Assembly: GCF_008710275.1 (NCBI RefSeq)
Contig: NZ_VYQE01000003.1
Coordinates: forward strand, 124,001-188,000
Direction: 5' to 3'
DNA length: 64,000 nucleotides
From: Histidinibacterium aquaticum
Lineage (GTDB): Bacteria > Pseudomonadota > Alphaproteobacteria > Rhodobacterales > Rhodobacteraceae
Shown here: positions 42,738 to 52,073 of the stretch, one piece after another
Position numbering within the stretch: position 1 is the first letter of the stretch
How the letters are laid out: each line of letters opens with the position of its first letter
The notes under the pieces: model-generated
What the model was told of the DNA's origin: nothing
What the model saw: the letters and a program-made list of their open reading frames with translations, nothing else
The model's database searches: none
Program-made: the position numbers and the translations under genes

Positions 42738-44537
42738 ATGTTTCAAAGCTTCGAGGTGACGAGCGCGCCCGAGCAGGGCCCGCCGCGCCTGGCCGCCCTG
42801 CGCGAGATCATGGAGGCCGAGGGGTTCGACGCCGTCCTCGTGCCCCGTGCCGACGTGCACCAGGGTGAATACGTGGCCCCCGCCGACGAGCGGCTGGCTT
42901 GGCTCACCGGCTTCACCGGGTCCGCCGGGTTCTGCGCCGTTCTGAAGGAGGAGGCCGGGCTCTTCGTGGACGGGCGCTACCGGATGCAGGCGCGGGCGCA
43001 GTGCGCCGCGGAGATCACGCCGGTCGCCTGGCCCGAGACGCAGCTCTCCGGCTGGCTGACCGAGCGGCTCGGCGCTGGGTCCACGGTGGCCTTCGACCCC
43101 TGGCTGCACACCGTCAAGGAGGCGGCGAAGCTGCGCGAGGCGCTCGGCCGGAAGGACATCCGGCTGGTGGCCGTGGACCATCCCGTCGACCGCGTCTGGA
43201 CCGACCGGCCCGGCCCGCCGGAGGCACCCTTCTTCGCCTATCCCGACAAGATGGCGGGCGAGACCAGCGCCAACAAGCGCAAGGAGATCGCCGCGCGCCT
43301 CAAGGACGCGGGGCACAGGGCGGTGATCCTCACCCTGCCCGACAGCATCGCCTGGCTGCTCAACATTCGCGGCTCCGACATTCCGCGCAACCCGGTGCCC
43401 CAGGCCTTCGTCATCCTGCACGACAGCGGAAGGGCCGAGCTCTTCTGCGCGCCGCACCAGGCAGCCGAGGTGACCGATCACATGGGGCCCGACGTGGCGG
43501 TGATCGAGAAGGCCGGCTTCACCGCCGCGCTCACCGACCTCGATGGGCCGGTTCGGATCGACCCCGAGAGCGCGCCCGAACGGGTGCGTGCCCTGCTGGA
43601 GGAGGCGGGCGTCGAGGTCGCCGAGGACGACGACCCCTGCCTGCTGCCCAAGGCGCGCAAGCTTCCGGCCGAGATCGAGAACACCCGCGAGGCGCACCTG
43701 CGCGACGGCGCAGCGATGGTGCGGTTCCTCGCCTGGGTCGACGCCGAGGCGCCGGGCGGCGGGCTGACGGAGATCGACGTGGTCCGCGCGCTGGAGGGAT
43801 TCCGCCGCGACACCAACGCCCTGCGCGACATCTCCTTCGAAACGATCTGCGGCGCGGGCGAGCACGGCGCCATCGTCCACTACCGCGTCAACGAGGAGAC
43901 CAACCGCGCGGTGCGGCCGGGCGAACTGCTGCTGGTGGATTCAGGCGGTCAGTATCTCGACGGGACCACCGACATCACCCGCACGGTTATCGTGGGCGAG
44001 CCCGAGGACGAGCACCGCCGTTGCTACACGCTGGTGCTCAAGGGCATGATCGCGATCTCCCGCGCGCGCTTCCCGAAGGGGCTCACGGGCCGCGACCTCG
44101 ACGCGCTGGCGCGCTACCCGCTCTGGACCGAGGGGCTGGATTTCGACCATGGCACCGGCCACGGCGTGGGGGTCTATCTCTCGGTCCACGAGGGGCCGCA
44201 GCGGATCTCGCGCCGCTCGGACACCGTGCTGGAACCGGGAATGATCCTGTCGAACGAGCCGGGCTACTACCGCGAGGGGGCCTTCGGCATCCGCATCGAG
44301 AACCTGCTGGTCACGCGCAAGGCCAGGCAGATCCCCGGGGCGGACGACCGCAAGATGCTGGACTTCGAGACGCTGACCTACGTTCCGCTCGACCGGCGGC
44401 TGATCGACACGTCGCTCCTGTCGCCCGAAGAGAGGGACTGGATAGACCGGTATCATGCGGATACGCTCGCGCGCATCGGGCCCCGCCTCGACGGGGCCGC
44501 CAAGGACTGGCTGACCGCCGCCTGCGCCCCGCTCTAG
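42738..44537 (+). CDS. pepP: Xaa-Pro aminopeptidase (aminopeptidase P family)
   Basis: A 599-residue M24B metallopeptidase that removes residues before proline. It is the long, three-domain form (two creatinase-like N domains and the pita-bread domain). Metal ligands are visible in LLVDSGGQYLDGTTDITRT (two Asp), HGTGHGVGVYLSVHEGP (His), ILSNEPGYY (Glu) and IRIENL (Glu). The start ATG 42738 has GGGAG seven bases ahead; ATG 42732 adds two residues. Length matches the about 600-aa PepP2-like class. Confidence 0.92.
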   Translation: MFQSFEVTSAPEQGPPRLAALREIMEAEGFDAVLVPRADVHQGEYVAPADERLAWLTGFTGSAGFCAVLKEEAGLFVDGRYRMQARAQCAAEITPVAWPETQLSGWLTERLGAGSTVAFDPWLHTVKEAAKLREALGRKDIRLVAVDHPVDRVWTDRPGPPEAPFFAYPDKMAGETSANKRKEIAARLKDAGHRAVILTLPDSIAWLLNIRGSDIPRNPVPQAFVILHDSGRAELFCAPHQAAEVTDHMGPDVAVIEKAGFTAALTDLDGPVRIDPESAPERVRALLEEAGVEVAEDDDPCLLPKARKLPAEIENTREAHLRDGAAMVRFLAWVDAEAPGGGLTEIDVVRALEGFRRDTNALRDISFETICGAGEHGAIVHYRVNEETNRAVRPGELLLVDSGGQYLDGTTDITRTVIVGEPEDEHRRCYTLVLKGMIAISRARFPKGLTGRDLDALARYPLWTEGLDFDHGTGHGVGVYLSVHEGPQRISRRSDTVLEPGMILSNEPGYYREGAFGIRIENLLVTRKARQIPGADDRKMLDFETLTYVPLDRRLIDTSLLSPEERDWIDRYHADTLARIGPRLDGAAKDWLTAACAPL

Positions 44538-44618
44538 GGGCCCGGGAGAGGCGGTCATATTTCTGTCGCGGACCGGACCATAGGGTCGGCGCGATGCCTG
44601 CATCGATAAGGGGGACAG

Positions 44619-44960
44619 ATGGCGGAGAATATCGAGATCAGATCGGCCGAGGGCACCTGGGTCGTCCGCGCCGGCGGCGCCGTCCTCGGCGAGAGCGACA
44701 AGGCGCTGGAGCTTCGCGAAGAGGGCTACGACCCGGTGATCTACTTCCCGCGGGAGGACATTGCGATGGCCTTCCTCGACGCCTCGGAGACGCGCACCAC
44801 CTGCCCGCACAAGGGCGAGGCGCGCTACTTCACGATCCAGAGCAAGAGCGGCCCGCTGACCGATGCCGCCTGGTGCTACGAGGATCCCAAGGACGGCGTG
44901 TCCCGCATTGCCGGGCACCTGGCCTTCTACACGGACACGGTCGCGGTCGAGCAGGTCTGA
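44619..44960 (+). CDS. DUF427 family protein
   Basis: A 113-residue single-domain protein with the DUF427 signature: GTWVVRAGGAVLGESDKALELREEGY, VIYFPREDI, TTCPHKGEARYF and AAWCYEDPKDGVSRIAGHLAFY. The conserved Cys-Pro-His-Lys-Gly could bind metal or a small molecule. Function unknown. The ATG follows GGGGGACAG. It ends four bases before the convergent ClC gene. Confidence 0.88.
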   Translation: MAENIEIRSAEGTWVVRAGGAVLGESDKALELREEGYDPVIYFPREDIAMAFLDASETRTTCPHKGEARYFTIQSKSGPLTDAAWCYEDPKDGVSRIAGHLAFYTDTVAVEQV

Positions 44961-44964
44961 GCCG

Positions 44965-46653
44965 TCAGGAGTGCTCCTCGGCCGCCGTGGCGGCCAGGGC
45001 GCGGTTGTAGGCGCGCAGCGCGTCCACCTGGAAGAGCGCCCCCCAGAGCTCGGGCGGCTTGTCCCCGCCCGAGAGCTTCACCACCGGGATGAAGACCGGG
45101 TTGGTCTTCTCGAAGATCGGCATGGCCTGCTCCAGAGTGGCCTGCCTGTCGACATATGTGCCCTCCTCGATCATCTGCCAGCAGGTCTCCTCCGGCGCGC
45201 TGCGCGGGGCGTCCTTGGCTCGCATGACGCTCTCGACCTTGAAGGTGCCCAGCAGGTAGGCCTGCGGCCCCGCCGCGAGGCGCACGCCCCTCCGGTCGAG
45301 CTGGGTGAGGAAGAAGGACCGCTTCACCAGCTGCGTCGAGAGCGCCGTCGAGATCGAGACGGTGACCATCACGGCGAGCCCGGTCTGCCAGTCGCCCGTG
45401 AGCTCGAAGACGATGAGCGTGGTCGAAATCGGCGCGCCCAGCACTGCTGCGGCGACGCCGCCCATCCCGGCCAGCGCGTAGAGCGTGCCCTCGCCAGAGA
45501 CCTCCGGGAAGAGCGCCGTGGCGACGGTCCCGAAGGCGAGGCCGGTGAGCGCGCCCAGCATCAGGGAGGGCGAGAAGACGCCGCCGCCCATGCGCCCGCC
45601 CATGGTGATCGCGACGGCGATCACCTTGATGATCACGAAGACCACCGCCTCGTGGAACAGCAGGTTGCCGGTGAGCGCGAGCGAGGTCGTCTCGTAGCCC
45701 ACGCCGATGATGTGCGGGAAGAAGATCGCGATGGCCCCGAGCAGCACGCCCGCCGCCGCGGGCCGGCCCCAGCGCGGCAGGCCGGTGCGCGATTGCAGCG
45801 CGGTGCCCAGGTCCTCCGCCCAGAAGACCGAGCGCATGGTCACGACGGCCACCAGCCCGCAGAGCAGGCCGAGCAGCAGGAAGGCCGGAAGCTCGACATA
45901 GAACTCCAGCGCGTTCTGCATGGGCAGCGAGAACTCGGTGACGCCGCCGTAGGCCAGCCGGTTGATGACCGTCCCCGCCGCCGAGGCGATGACGATGGGC
46001 GCGAAGGCATGGACCGCGAAGTGCCGCAGCACGACCTCGAGCGCGAAGAGAGCGCCGGCGATGGGCGCGTTGAAGCTGGCGGAGACGGCAGCGGCCACGG
46101 CGCAGCCCAGGAGGTCGCGACCGGTGATGCCGTCGGCCCGGATCGCCTTGGCGACATAGGTCGAGATCAGGCCCGCGATGTGCACCACCGGACCCTCCCG
46201 CCCCGTCGAGCCCCCGGTCGAGAGCGTGATGAGCGAGGCCAGCGCGGAGACGAGACCGCGCCTCACCTGCAGCCGACCGTCCGAGAGCGCCGCGCCCTCG
46301 ATCACGTCGGCCACGCCGCGCACCCGGCCGTCGTCGGTGAACCAGTGCAGCAGCGCGCCCACCACGAGCCCGCCGATGACCGGGATCGCCCAGACCCAGT
46401 ACCAGGCCAGCCCGGCGGCGAAGGTGTGCAGGAGGTTGGGGTCGTCGACGCCGTAGATCAGCTTCTGCAGGGTCTCGATGCCCCAGCGGAAGAGGATCGC
46501 GGCGAAACCGGCGCCCACGCCGATGGCCAGGGCGATGAACCAGAACTGCAGGCGAGAGGGACCCCGGGTCAGGACGGTGCGCCAGGCCTCCAAGGCGCTG
46601 AGCCGGGCCTGGGATACGCTCTCGGCCACGAAGGATCGAACGCCGTCGGCCAT
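44965..46653 (-). CDS. ClC family chloride channel/transporter with CBS region
   Basis: A 562-residue membrane protein with about ten hydrophobic segments. Selectivity motifs are GGSTGREGP (gating Glu in GREGP) and MGGGVFSPSLMLGA; the first motif reads GRVRGVADV, without the Ser of GSGIP. Residues about 485-562 form a CBS-like regulatory domain. It probably moves Cl- (channel or Cl-/H+ antiport). ATG 46653 was chosen; the upstream frame to 46782 overlaps the divergent FAD gene. Confidence 0.9.
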   Translation of the reverse strand: MADGVRSFVAESVSQARLSALEAWRTVLTRGPSRLQFWFIALAIGVGAGFAAILFRWGIETLQKLIYGVDDPNLLHTFAAGLAWYWVWAIPVIGGLVVGALLHWFTDDGRVRGVADVIEGAALSDGRLQVRRGLVSALASLITLSTGGSTGREGPVVHIAGLISTYVAKAIRADGITGRDLLGCAVAAAVSASFNAPIAGALFALEVVLRHFAVHAFAPIVIASAAGTVINRLAYGGVTEFSLPMQNALEFYVELPAFLLLGLLCGLVAVVTMRSVFWAEDLGTALQSRTGLPRWGRPAAAGVLLGAIAIFFPHIIGVGYETTSLALTGNLLFHEAVVFVIIKVIAVAITMGGRMGGGVFSPSLMLGALTGLAFGTVATALFPEVSGEGTLYALAGMGGVAAAVLGAPISTTLIVFELTGDWQTGLAVMVTVSISTALSTQLVKRSFFLTQLDRRGVRLAAGPQAYLLGTFKVESVMRAKDAPRSAPEETCWQMIEEGTYVDRQATLEQAMPIFEKTNPVFIPVVKLSGGDKPPELWGALFQVDALRAYNRALAATAAEEHS

Positions 46654-46723
46654 CCGGTGTGTCGCTTTCCGTCCCCTTCCCCTTGGCCTATCTTCGCCCG
46701 GGCTCAAGGGCAAGGGAGGCCGG

Positions 46724-48097
46724 ATGACCATCGAGACCGCGATAGACAGGCTGCGCCAGAGGTTCGGGCAGCGGCTCACCACGAGCGAGGCCGAGCGCGA
46801 GGCCCACGGGCAGTCGGAGAGCCATTTCCCGGTGACCCTGCCGGATGCCGTCGTCTACCCCGAGAGCACCGCCGAGGTCGCGGAGCTGGTGGAGATCTGC
46901 GCCGCCGAAGACTGCCCGTTGATCGGCTGGGGCGCGGGAACCTCGCTGGAGGGCCACGGGCTCGCTGTGCGGGGCGGGGTGACGGTGGACTTCTCGCGCA
47001 TGGCGCAGGTGTTGGAGCTTCGGCCCGAGGACATGGTCGTGCGGGTCCAGCCCGGCATCACCCGCGAGCGGCTCAACGAGGAGCTGCGGGCGACCGGGCT
47101 CTTCTTCCCGGTCGATCCGGGGGCCAATGCCTCGATCGGCGGCATGGCGATGACGCGGGCCTCGGGCACGACGGCGGTGCGCTACGGGACCATGCGCGAC
47201 AACGTTGCGGCGCTTGAGCTCGTGACGGCGGCGGGCGACGTGATCCGGACCGGGACCGCCGCGCGGAAGAGTTCGGCGGGCTACGACCTGACGGCGCTCT
47301 TCGTGGGGTCCGAAGGCACGCTGGGACTGGTGACGGAACTGACCCTTCGGCTGCACGGCCAGCCGGAGGCCGTCTCCACGGCGGTCTGCGCCTTTCCCAG
47401 CACGGGCGCGGCGGTGGAGGCCGTGGTCGAAGCGGTGCAGAGCGGGCTGCCCATGGCGCGGATCGAGCTGGTGGACGCGGCGACAGCGGAGGCGGTCAAC
47501 GCCTATTCGAACGCGGATTTCCCCGCCCTGCCCCACCTCTTCGTCGAGTTCCACGGTGCCCCCAACGCGGTCGCCGAGGAGGCCGCGCGCTTCGAGGAGA
47601 TCGCCCGGGACAACGGCGCGGAGACGATCCGCAAGGCCACCGAGGCCGAGGAGCGCAGCCGCCTCTGGCACATGCGGCACAGCGCCTATTGGGCGATCCT
47701 CGCCTCGCGCCCGGGCTCGCGCGCCATCGTGACCGACGTCTGCGTGCCGATCTCGCGGCTGGCGGAAGCCATCGCGGCGACGCAGGAGGATCTCGCGGCC
47801 GAGGGGCTCGCGGGCCCGATCCTGGGACACGTCGGCGACGGTAACTTCCACGCGATCCTGCTGCTCGACGGCTCGGAGGCGGAGCGCGCGGCGGCCGAAC
47901 GGGTCAACGCCCGCATGGTGGAACGCGCGCAGCAGATGGGCGGGACCGCCACCGGCGAGCACGGGATCGGCATGGGAAAGCTCAAGCATATGCAGGCCGA
48001 ACACGGCGCGGGATGGGCGATGATGGGGGCGATCAAGCGTGCCCTCGATCCGCGGGATCTGTTCAACCCCGGCAAGGTGGTGCCACAGGAAGGCTGA
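46724..48097 (+). CDS. FAD-linked oxidase, GlcD/D-lactate dehydrogenase type
   Basis: A 457-residue flavoenzyme of the FAD_binding_4 family with a C-terminal FAD-oxidase domain. It has LIGWGAGTSLEGHGLA and VDPGANASIGGMAMTRASGT (FAD binding), LGHVGDGNFHAIL and GTATGEHGIGMGKL. This is the plan of glycolate oxidase GlcD and D-lactate dehydrogenases (D-2-hydroxyacid oxidation). AGGGAGG precedes the ATG. glcE/glcF are not adjacent, so a one-subunit D-lactate dehydrogenase is at least as likely as glycolate oxidase. Confidence 0.88.
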   Translation: MTIETAIDRLRQRFGQRLTTSEAEREAHGQSESHFPVTLPDAVVYPESTAEVAELVEICAAEDCPLIGWGAGTSLEGHGLAVRGGVTVDFSRMAQVLELRPEDMVVRVQPGITRERLNEELRATGLFFPVDPGANASIGGMAMTRASGTTAVRYGTMRDNVAALELVTAAGDVIRTGTAARKSSAGYDLTALFVGSEGTLGLVTELTLRLHGQPEAVSTAVCAFPSTGAAVEAVVEAVQSGLPMARIELVDAATAEAVNAYSNADFPALPHLFVEFHGAPNAVAEEAARFEEIARDNGAETIRKATEAEERSRLWHMRHSAYWAILASRPGSRAIVTDVCVPISRLAEAIAATQEDLAAEGLAGPILGHVGDGNFHAILLLDGSEAERAAAERVNARMVERAQQMGGTATGEHGIGMGKLKHMQAEHGAGWAMMGAIKRALDPRDLFNPGKVVPQEG

Positions 48098-48177
48098 CGC
48101 GGCAGGAGGCAGGAACAACCTCTCGGCGAGGGACGTTTTTGTACGAGTTCGAACAGTCAGCCGAAAGTCGCGCCTTA

Positions 48178-48990
48178 ATGCCGTTCGACGCCAAGCCGCG
48201 CCTCAACGTCCAGGACACCAAGGGCGCGGGCCCCGTCGTCATCCTGCTCCACGACTGGCCGATGTCATCGGAGATGTGGACGCCGCAGTTCCGCATGCTC
48301 CGCAACGCCGGGTTCCGCGTGATCCGCTATGACTGCCGAGGCTTCGGCAAATCCGACGCAACAGGTGAAAGCTACGATCTGGACGCGCTCGCGGCCGACC
48401 TGCACCGCCTGATCGAGGCGCGCGACCTGCGTGAGGTCTCCCTCGTCGGGATCGGCATGGGGGCCGCGGAAATCATCCGCTATCTCGCAATCCACGGCGA
48501 CGATCGCGTCTCTCGGCTCGTCCTGGTGTCCTGCCCGGGACCGGTCCCCGCGCGGGATGCGGAGTGCGGGCCGGACGAGACCGATCCCTACACCCGGACG
48601 GTGCGGGCGCTGGACGAAGACCCGGAGGCCTTCTGCGGGACCTACACCCATGAGGTCCTGTCCTTCCGCGGGACATGCCGCGCGAGCGAGGCCACGCACC
48701 GCGCAGTCCTCGAGCAGATCCGCGCGGCGCGTCCCGAGGTCATGCTCGAGAGCCTCGCCGCGGTGCTCGGCACCGACCTGACCTCCGACATCGCCGCCCT
48801 GCGCCGCCCGGTGATGCTCCTCCACGGCGAGGGCGACGACATGCTCCCCGTCGAGACCACGGCGCAGCGTCTCTACGAGGCGATCCCGGGAAGCCGGCTG
48901 CAGGTTCTCCTCGGCGCGCCGCATGCGCTGAACCTCACCCACACCCGGCACTTCAACAGCGCGCTTCTCGATTTCCTGCGGCTGGGATAG
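48178..48990 (+). CDS. alpha/beta hydrolase fold protein with Gly at nucleophile position
   Basis: A 270-residue protein of the non-haem haloperoxidase/esterase group: VVILLHDWPMSSEMW, VIRYDCRGFGKSD, acid in LLHGEGDDMLPVE and His in GAPHALNLTH. The nucleophile elbow, normally GxSxG, reads GIGMG, with Gly93 (codon GGC) instead of Ser. Either the enzyme has lost hydrolase activity or it works without a nucleophile. The HG of the oxyanion hole is also HD. ATG 48178 aligns with family starts; a TTG at 48139 with GAGGGA upstream would add 13 residues. Confidence 0.8.
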   Translation: MPFDAKPRLNVQDTKGAGPVVILLHDWPMSSEMWTPQFRMLRNAGFRVIRYDCRGFGKSDATGESYDLDALAADLHRLIEARDLREVSLVGIGMGAAEIIRYLAIHGDDRVSRLVLVSCPGPVPARDAECGPDETDPYTRTVRALDEDPEAFCGTYTHEVLSFRGTCRASEATHRAVLEQIRAARPEVMLESLAAVLGTDLTSDIAALRRPVMLLHGEGDDMLPVETTAQRLYEAIPGSRLQVLLGAPHALNLTHTRHFNSALLDFLRLG

Positions 48991-48999
48991 GCTCGCCCC

Positions 49000-49440
49000 G
49001 TGCTGGACGCCCCCGAGGACATCGCCCCCGCCTTCGTCACCGCCTGGATGGCGCGCGACGCAGCGGCGCTCGCCGCGCTCTTCGCCGAGGACGCGGACTT
49101 CGTGAACGTGGTCGGGCTCTGGTGGGAGGACCGCCCGGCGATCGGGGCGGCGCATCACCGGGGGCTCACGACCTTCTTCGCCGAGAGCCGGCTGGCCTTG
49201 GGCCGGGTGAAGGTCCGTCACCTGGGAGAGACGGCGGTGGTCCATGCCCGGCTGCGTCTCAGCGGGCAGACGGCGCCGGACGGATCGGTGGCCGAGGGAC
49301 GCTCGACGATCCTGGTCTTCGTCATGGCGAAACAGGCGAAGGGATGGCACTGCGTCGCCGCTCAGAACACCGACATCGTGCCGGGGGCCGAGACGCATCT
49401 GGCCGGCGGAGGGCGGCTCTCGACTGCCCGCTACGACTAG
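49000..49440 (+). CDS. SnoaL-like/DUF4440 protein
   Basis: A 146-residue cone-shaped alpha+beta fold protein (SgcJ/EcaC type). FVTAWMARDAAALAALFAEDADFVNVVGLWW is the family N-terminus, and ILVFVMAKQAKGWHCVAAQNTDIVPG the last strands. Members bind small hydrophobic ligands or act as isomerases; no catalytic set can be named. Starts at GTG 49000, nine bases after the hydrolase stop, so probably cotranscribed. Ends overlapping the convergent recN stop. Confidence 0.78.
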   Translation: MLDAPEDIAPAFVTAWMARDAAALAALFAEDADFVNVVGLWWEDRPAIGAAHHRGLTTFFAESRLALGRVKVRHLGETAVVHARLRLSGQTAPDGSVAEGRSTILVFVMAKQAKGWHCVAAQNTDIVPGAETHLAGGGRLSTARYD

Positions 49441-51083
49441 CCCGCCATCAGCGCCCGAGCCGCCTCTCGCGCGGCATCGGTGAGAGTATCGCCGGAGAGC
49501 ATCCGGGCGATCTCGTCCACCCGCGCGCCCGCGTCGAGGGGGACGACCGTCGAGAGCGTCGCGTCGTCCGTCTGCCGCTTCTCCACCCGCCAGTGGTGAC
49601 CGCCGAGGGCGGCGACCTGGGGCGAGTGGGTGACGACGAGCACCTGGCCGTCCTCGGCCAGCCGGGCGAGCCTGCGGCCCACGGCGGCGGCGGTGGCGCC
49701 GCCCACGCCGCGGTCGATCTCGTCGAAGATCATGGTGAGCCCCTGCGCGCCGCCGGTCAGGCAGACCTTGAGCGCCAGCAGGAAGCGCGAGAGCTCGCCG
49801 CCGGAGGCGATACGGTTGAGCGGACCGGCGGGCGCGCCGGGGTTGGTGGCGACGGTGAAGGTCACGGCATCGCGGCCCTCGGGCCCCGGCTCGGCCTCGG
49901 CCATCTCGACGGTGAAGACCGCGCGCTCCATCTTGAGCGGCGCGAGTTCCTCGGCCATCGCCGTTTCCAGCTGCCGCGCCGCGCCCGCACGCTCGGCCGA
50001 GAGCGCCTCCGCCGCCGTGCCGTAGGCCGCCTCCGCCTCTCGGGCCTCCTGCTCCAGCCGCTTGAGATCCTCGTCGGAGGCGTCGAGCGCCTCCAGCCGG
50101 CCACGCAGCTCGCCGGCGAAGTCGGCCAGCGCGTCGGGCAGGACATTGTGCTTGCGGGCGAGGCCACGGATGGCGAAGAGCCGCTCCTCGATCCGCTCCA
50201 GCGCACCGGGATCGAAGTCGAGCGCTTCGATGCAGTCGGCGACGCCCTGCTCTGCCTCGGCCAGTGCCTCCAGCGCGCGCCCCAGCGCCTCCAGCGGCGC
50301 ATCGAGACGCCCCTCCGCCCCCTCGGCGGCGCCGTCGAGCCACCGCATGGCATCGCCCACCGTACCCTCCGCCCCGTCGGGGCCGAGCGCGGCATGGGCG
50401 CGGGCGATGTCCTCGCGGATGCGCTCGGAGGACTGCATGAGCCGCCGGCGGGTGTCGAGTTCCTCTTCCTCGCCGGGCTTGGGGTCGAGGTCGTCGAGCT
50501 CGCCCACGGCATGGCGGAGGAATTCCTCCTCCGCGCGCAGCGCTTCGGCCGCTTCGCGCGCGGCGGCGAGCCGGTTCTCGGCGTCGCGGCGCGCGCGCCA
50601 GGCAGTGCGGACCGCACCGGTGTCGGCCCCGGCGAAGGCGTCGAGCAGCGCGCGGTGGCCCCGCGGGTTCAGCAGCCCGCGGTCGTCGTGCTGGCCATGG
50701 AGCTCCACCAGACGGTCGGAGAGCTGGCGCAGGACCTCGCCGGTCACGCGGGTGCCGTTGACCCAGGCGGTCTTGCGCCCGTCGCGCGAGTTCACCCGGC
50801 GCAGGATCAGCTCGCCGTCCTCGCCCGAGATCCCGGCCTCGTCCAGCACCTCCTCGCAGGCATGGCCCGGAGGCAGGTCGAAGACGGCCGTCACCTCCCC
50901 CTGGTCGGCGCCGCTGCGCACGAGCTCCGCCCGTCCGCGCCAGCCGAGGACGAAGCCCAGCGAGTCCAGCAGGATCGATTTTCCGGCGCCGGTTTCGCCG
51001 GTCAACACGTTCAGGCCCGGCTGGAAGGCGAGGTCCAGCCGGTCGATGATGAGCATGTCCCGAATTTCAAGCGTGCGGAGCAT
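49437..51083 (-). CDS. recN: DNA repair protein RecN
   Basis: A 548-residue SMC-like ATPase of double-strand break repair. It has Walker A GETGAGKS near the N-terminus, ELHGQHDDRGLLNP, central coiled coils (about 150-370), the ABC signature IASGGELSRFLLALK, Walker B MIFDEIDRGVGG and the H-loop VVTHSPQVAALG. Full length. It follows bamD after 41 bases that contain a small hairpin (51100-51120). No GTTC-N7-GTTC LexA box is visible in that short gap. Confidence 0.96.
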   Translation of the reverse strand: MLRTLEIRDMLIIDRLDLAFQPGLNVLTGETGAGKSILLDSLGFVLGWRGRAELVRSGADQGEVTAVFDLPPGHACEEVLDEAGISGEDGELILRRVNSRDGRKTAWVNGTRVTGEVLRQLSDRLVELHGQHDDRGLLNPRGHRALLDAFAGADTGAVRTAWRARRDAENRLAAAREAAEALRAEEEFLRHAVGELDDLDPKPGEEEELDTRRRLMQSSERIREDIARAHAALGPDGAEGTVGDAMRWLDGAAEGAEGRLDAPLEALGRALEALAEAEQGVADCIEALDFDPGALERIEERLFAIRGLARKHNVLPDALADFAGELRGRLEALDASDEDLKRLEQEAREAEAAYGTAAEALSAERAGAARQLETAMAEELAPLKMERAVFTVEMAEAEPGPEGRDAVTFTVATNPGAPAGPLNRIASGGELSRFLLALKVCLTGGAQGLTMIFDEIDRGVGGATAAAVGRRLARLAEDGQVLVVTHSPQVAALGGHHWRVEKRQTDDATLSTVVPLDAGARVDEIARMLSGDTLTDAAREAARALMAG

Positions 51084-51099
51084 GGTGTGTCAGCCGGAG

Positions 51100-51120
51100 G
51101 GTGCGTGGGCGTCACGCACC
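51100..51120 (-). terminator. hairpin between bamD and recN
   Basis: GGTGCGTG (51100-51107) and CACGCACC (51113-51120) form an 8-bp stem with a 5-base loop, 17 bases before the recN ATG. No T-run; likely attenuation rather than full termination. Confidence 0.4.
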
Positions 51121-51124
51121 GTGC

Positions 51125-51967
51125 CTAGAGCCACTCGCCGCGCACGACCTGCCGGTAGATCTGCGCCAGCCAGTTGTCGCCCACCGCGCGCATCTCCAGC
51201 CCCCGCCCGGTCAGCAGCGCGTAGCTGTCCTGGTACCAGTCGGTCGACTGGTAGTTCCGGCCGAGGATCGCGCCGGCGGTCTGCGCCTCGTCCGTGAGGC
51301 CGAGCGCGAGGTAGGCCTCCACCAGGCGGTGCAGGGCCTCGGCGGTGTGCGTGGTGGTCTGGAAGTCCTCGACGACCACGCGGAAGCGGCGCACGGCGGC
51401 GGCGAAGTGATCGCGCCGGAGGTAGTAGCGGCCCACCTCCATCTCCTTCGCCGCGAGGTGGTCGAAGGCGAGGTCGAACTTGAGCATCGCGGGCTCGGCG
51501 TACTCGCTGTCGGGGTACTGCTCGATCACCGTGCGGAGCGACTGCAGCGCCTGGAAGGTCAGCCCCTGGTCGCGGCCGATCTCGTCGATCTGGTCGTAGT
51601 AGCTGAGCGCCAGCAGGTACTGGGCATAGGCGGCATCCGGCGTGGCCGGGTAGAAATCGATGTAGCGCTGCGCGGCCGAGCGGGCGTTGGGATAGTCGCG
51701 GTCCTGGTGGTAGGCCGCCGCCTGCATGATGAGCGCGCGCTTGGCGAAGTCGGAATAGGGGTAGAGCCGCTCGATCTCGCCGAAGTAGAAGGCCGCGTCG
51801 TCGGCCCGGCCCTGCGCCAGCTCGAACTCGCCGCGCTCGAAGATCTCCTGCGGCGAATAGGCGTCCAGCGCGCCGGGCTGGCGGGGGTCGAAGGAATTGC
51901 AGGCCGAAAGGGCGAGTCCCGCCGCGAGCGCCGCCGCCACGATTCTCAGCCGTCGTCCGTCCGACAT
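51125..51967 (-). CDS. bamD: outer membrane protein assembly factor BamD
   Basis: A 280-residue lipoprotein of the BAM complex that folds outer-membrane beta-barrels. The signal peptide ends LALSAC with lipid Cys at about 23. TPR-like helices follow: EIFERGEFELAQGRADDAAFYFGEIERLYPYS, ALIMQAAAYHQDRDYPNARSAAQRYIDFYP and VGRYYLRRDHFAAAVRRFRVVVEDF. The ATG at 51967 was chosen; upstream frame lacks a signal. It lies between lpxC and recN. Confidence 0.95.
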   Translation of the reverse strand: MSDGRRLRIVAAALAAGLALSACNSFDPRQPGALDAYSPQEIFERGEFELAQGRADDAAFYFGEIERLYPYSDFAKRALIMQAAAYHQDRDYPNARSAAQRYIDFYPATPDAAYAQYLLALSYYDQIDEIGRDQGLTFQALQSLRTVIEQYPDSEYAEPAMLKFDLAFDHLAAKEMEVGRYYLRRDHFAAAVRRFRVVVEDFQTTTHTAEALHRLVEAYLALGLTDEAQTAGAILGRNYQSTDWYQDSYALLTGRGLEMRAVGDNWLAQIYRQVVRGEWL

Positions 51968-52073
51968 GCCCGGTCCCCTGCTCCTGGCCCTCGAGATCCC
52001 GGGGCACGGCCCGCGGGATGGCCTCGGTCTAGCATAGAAGATTCTGAGGCAAAACGCCCTTTTGCGCGAGTGC

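Noticed and set aside
40692-43880. Long minus-strand open frame opposite cobT and pepP
   Set aside because: Antisense shadow of cobT (acidic linker gives long open frames) with no domain similarity.
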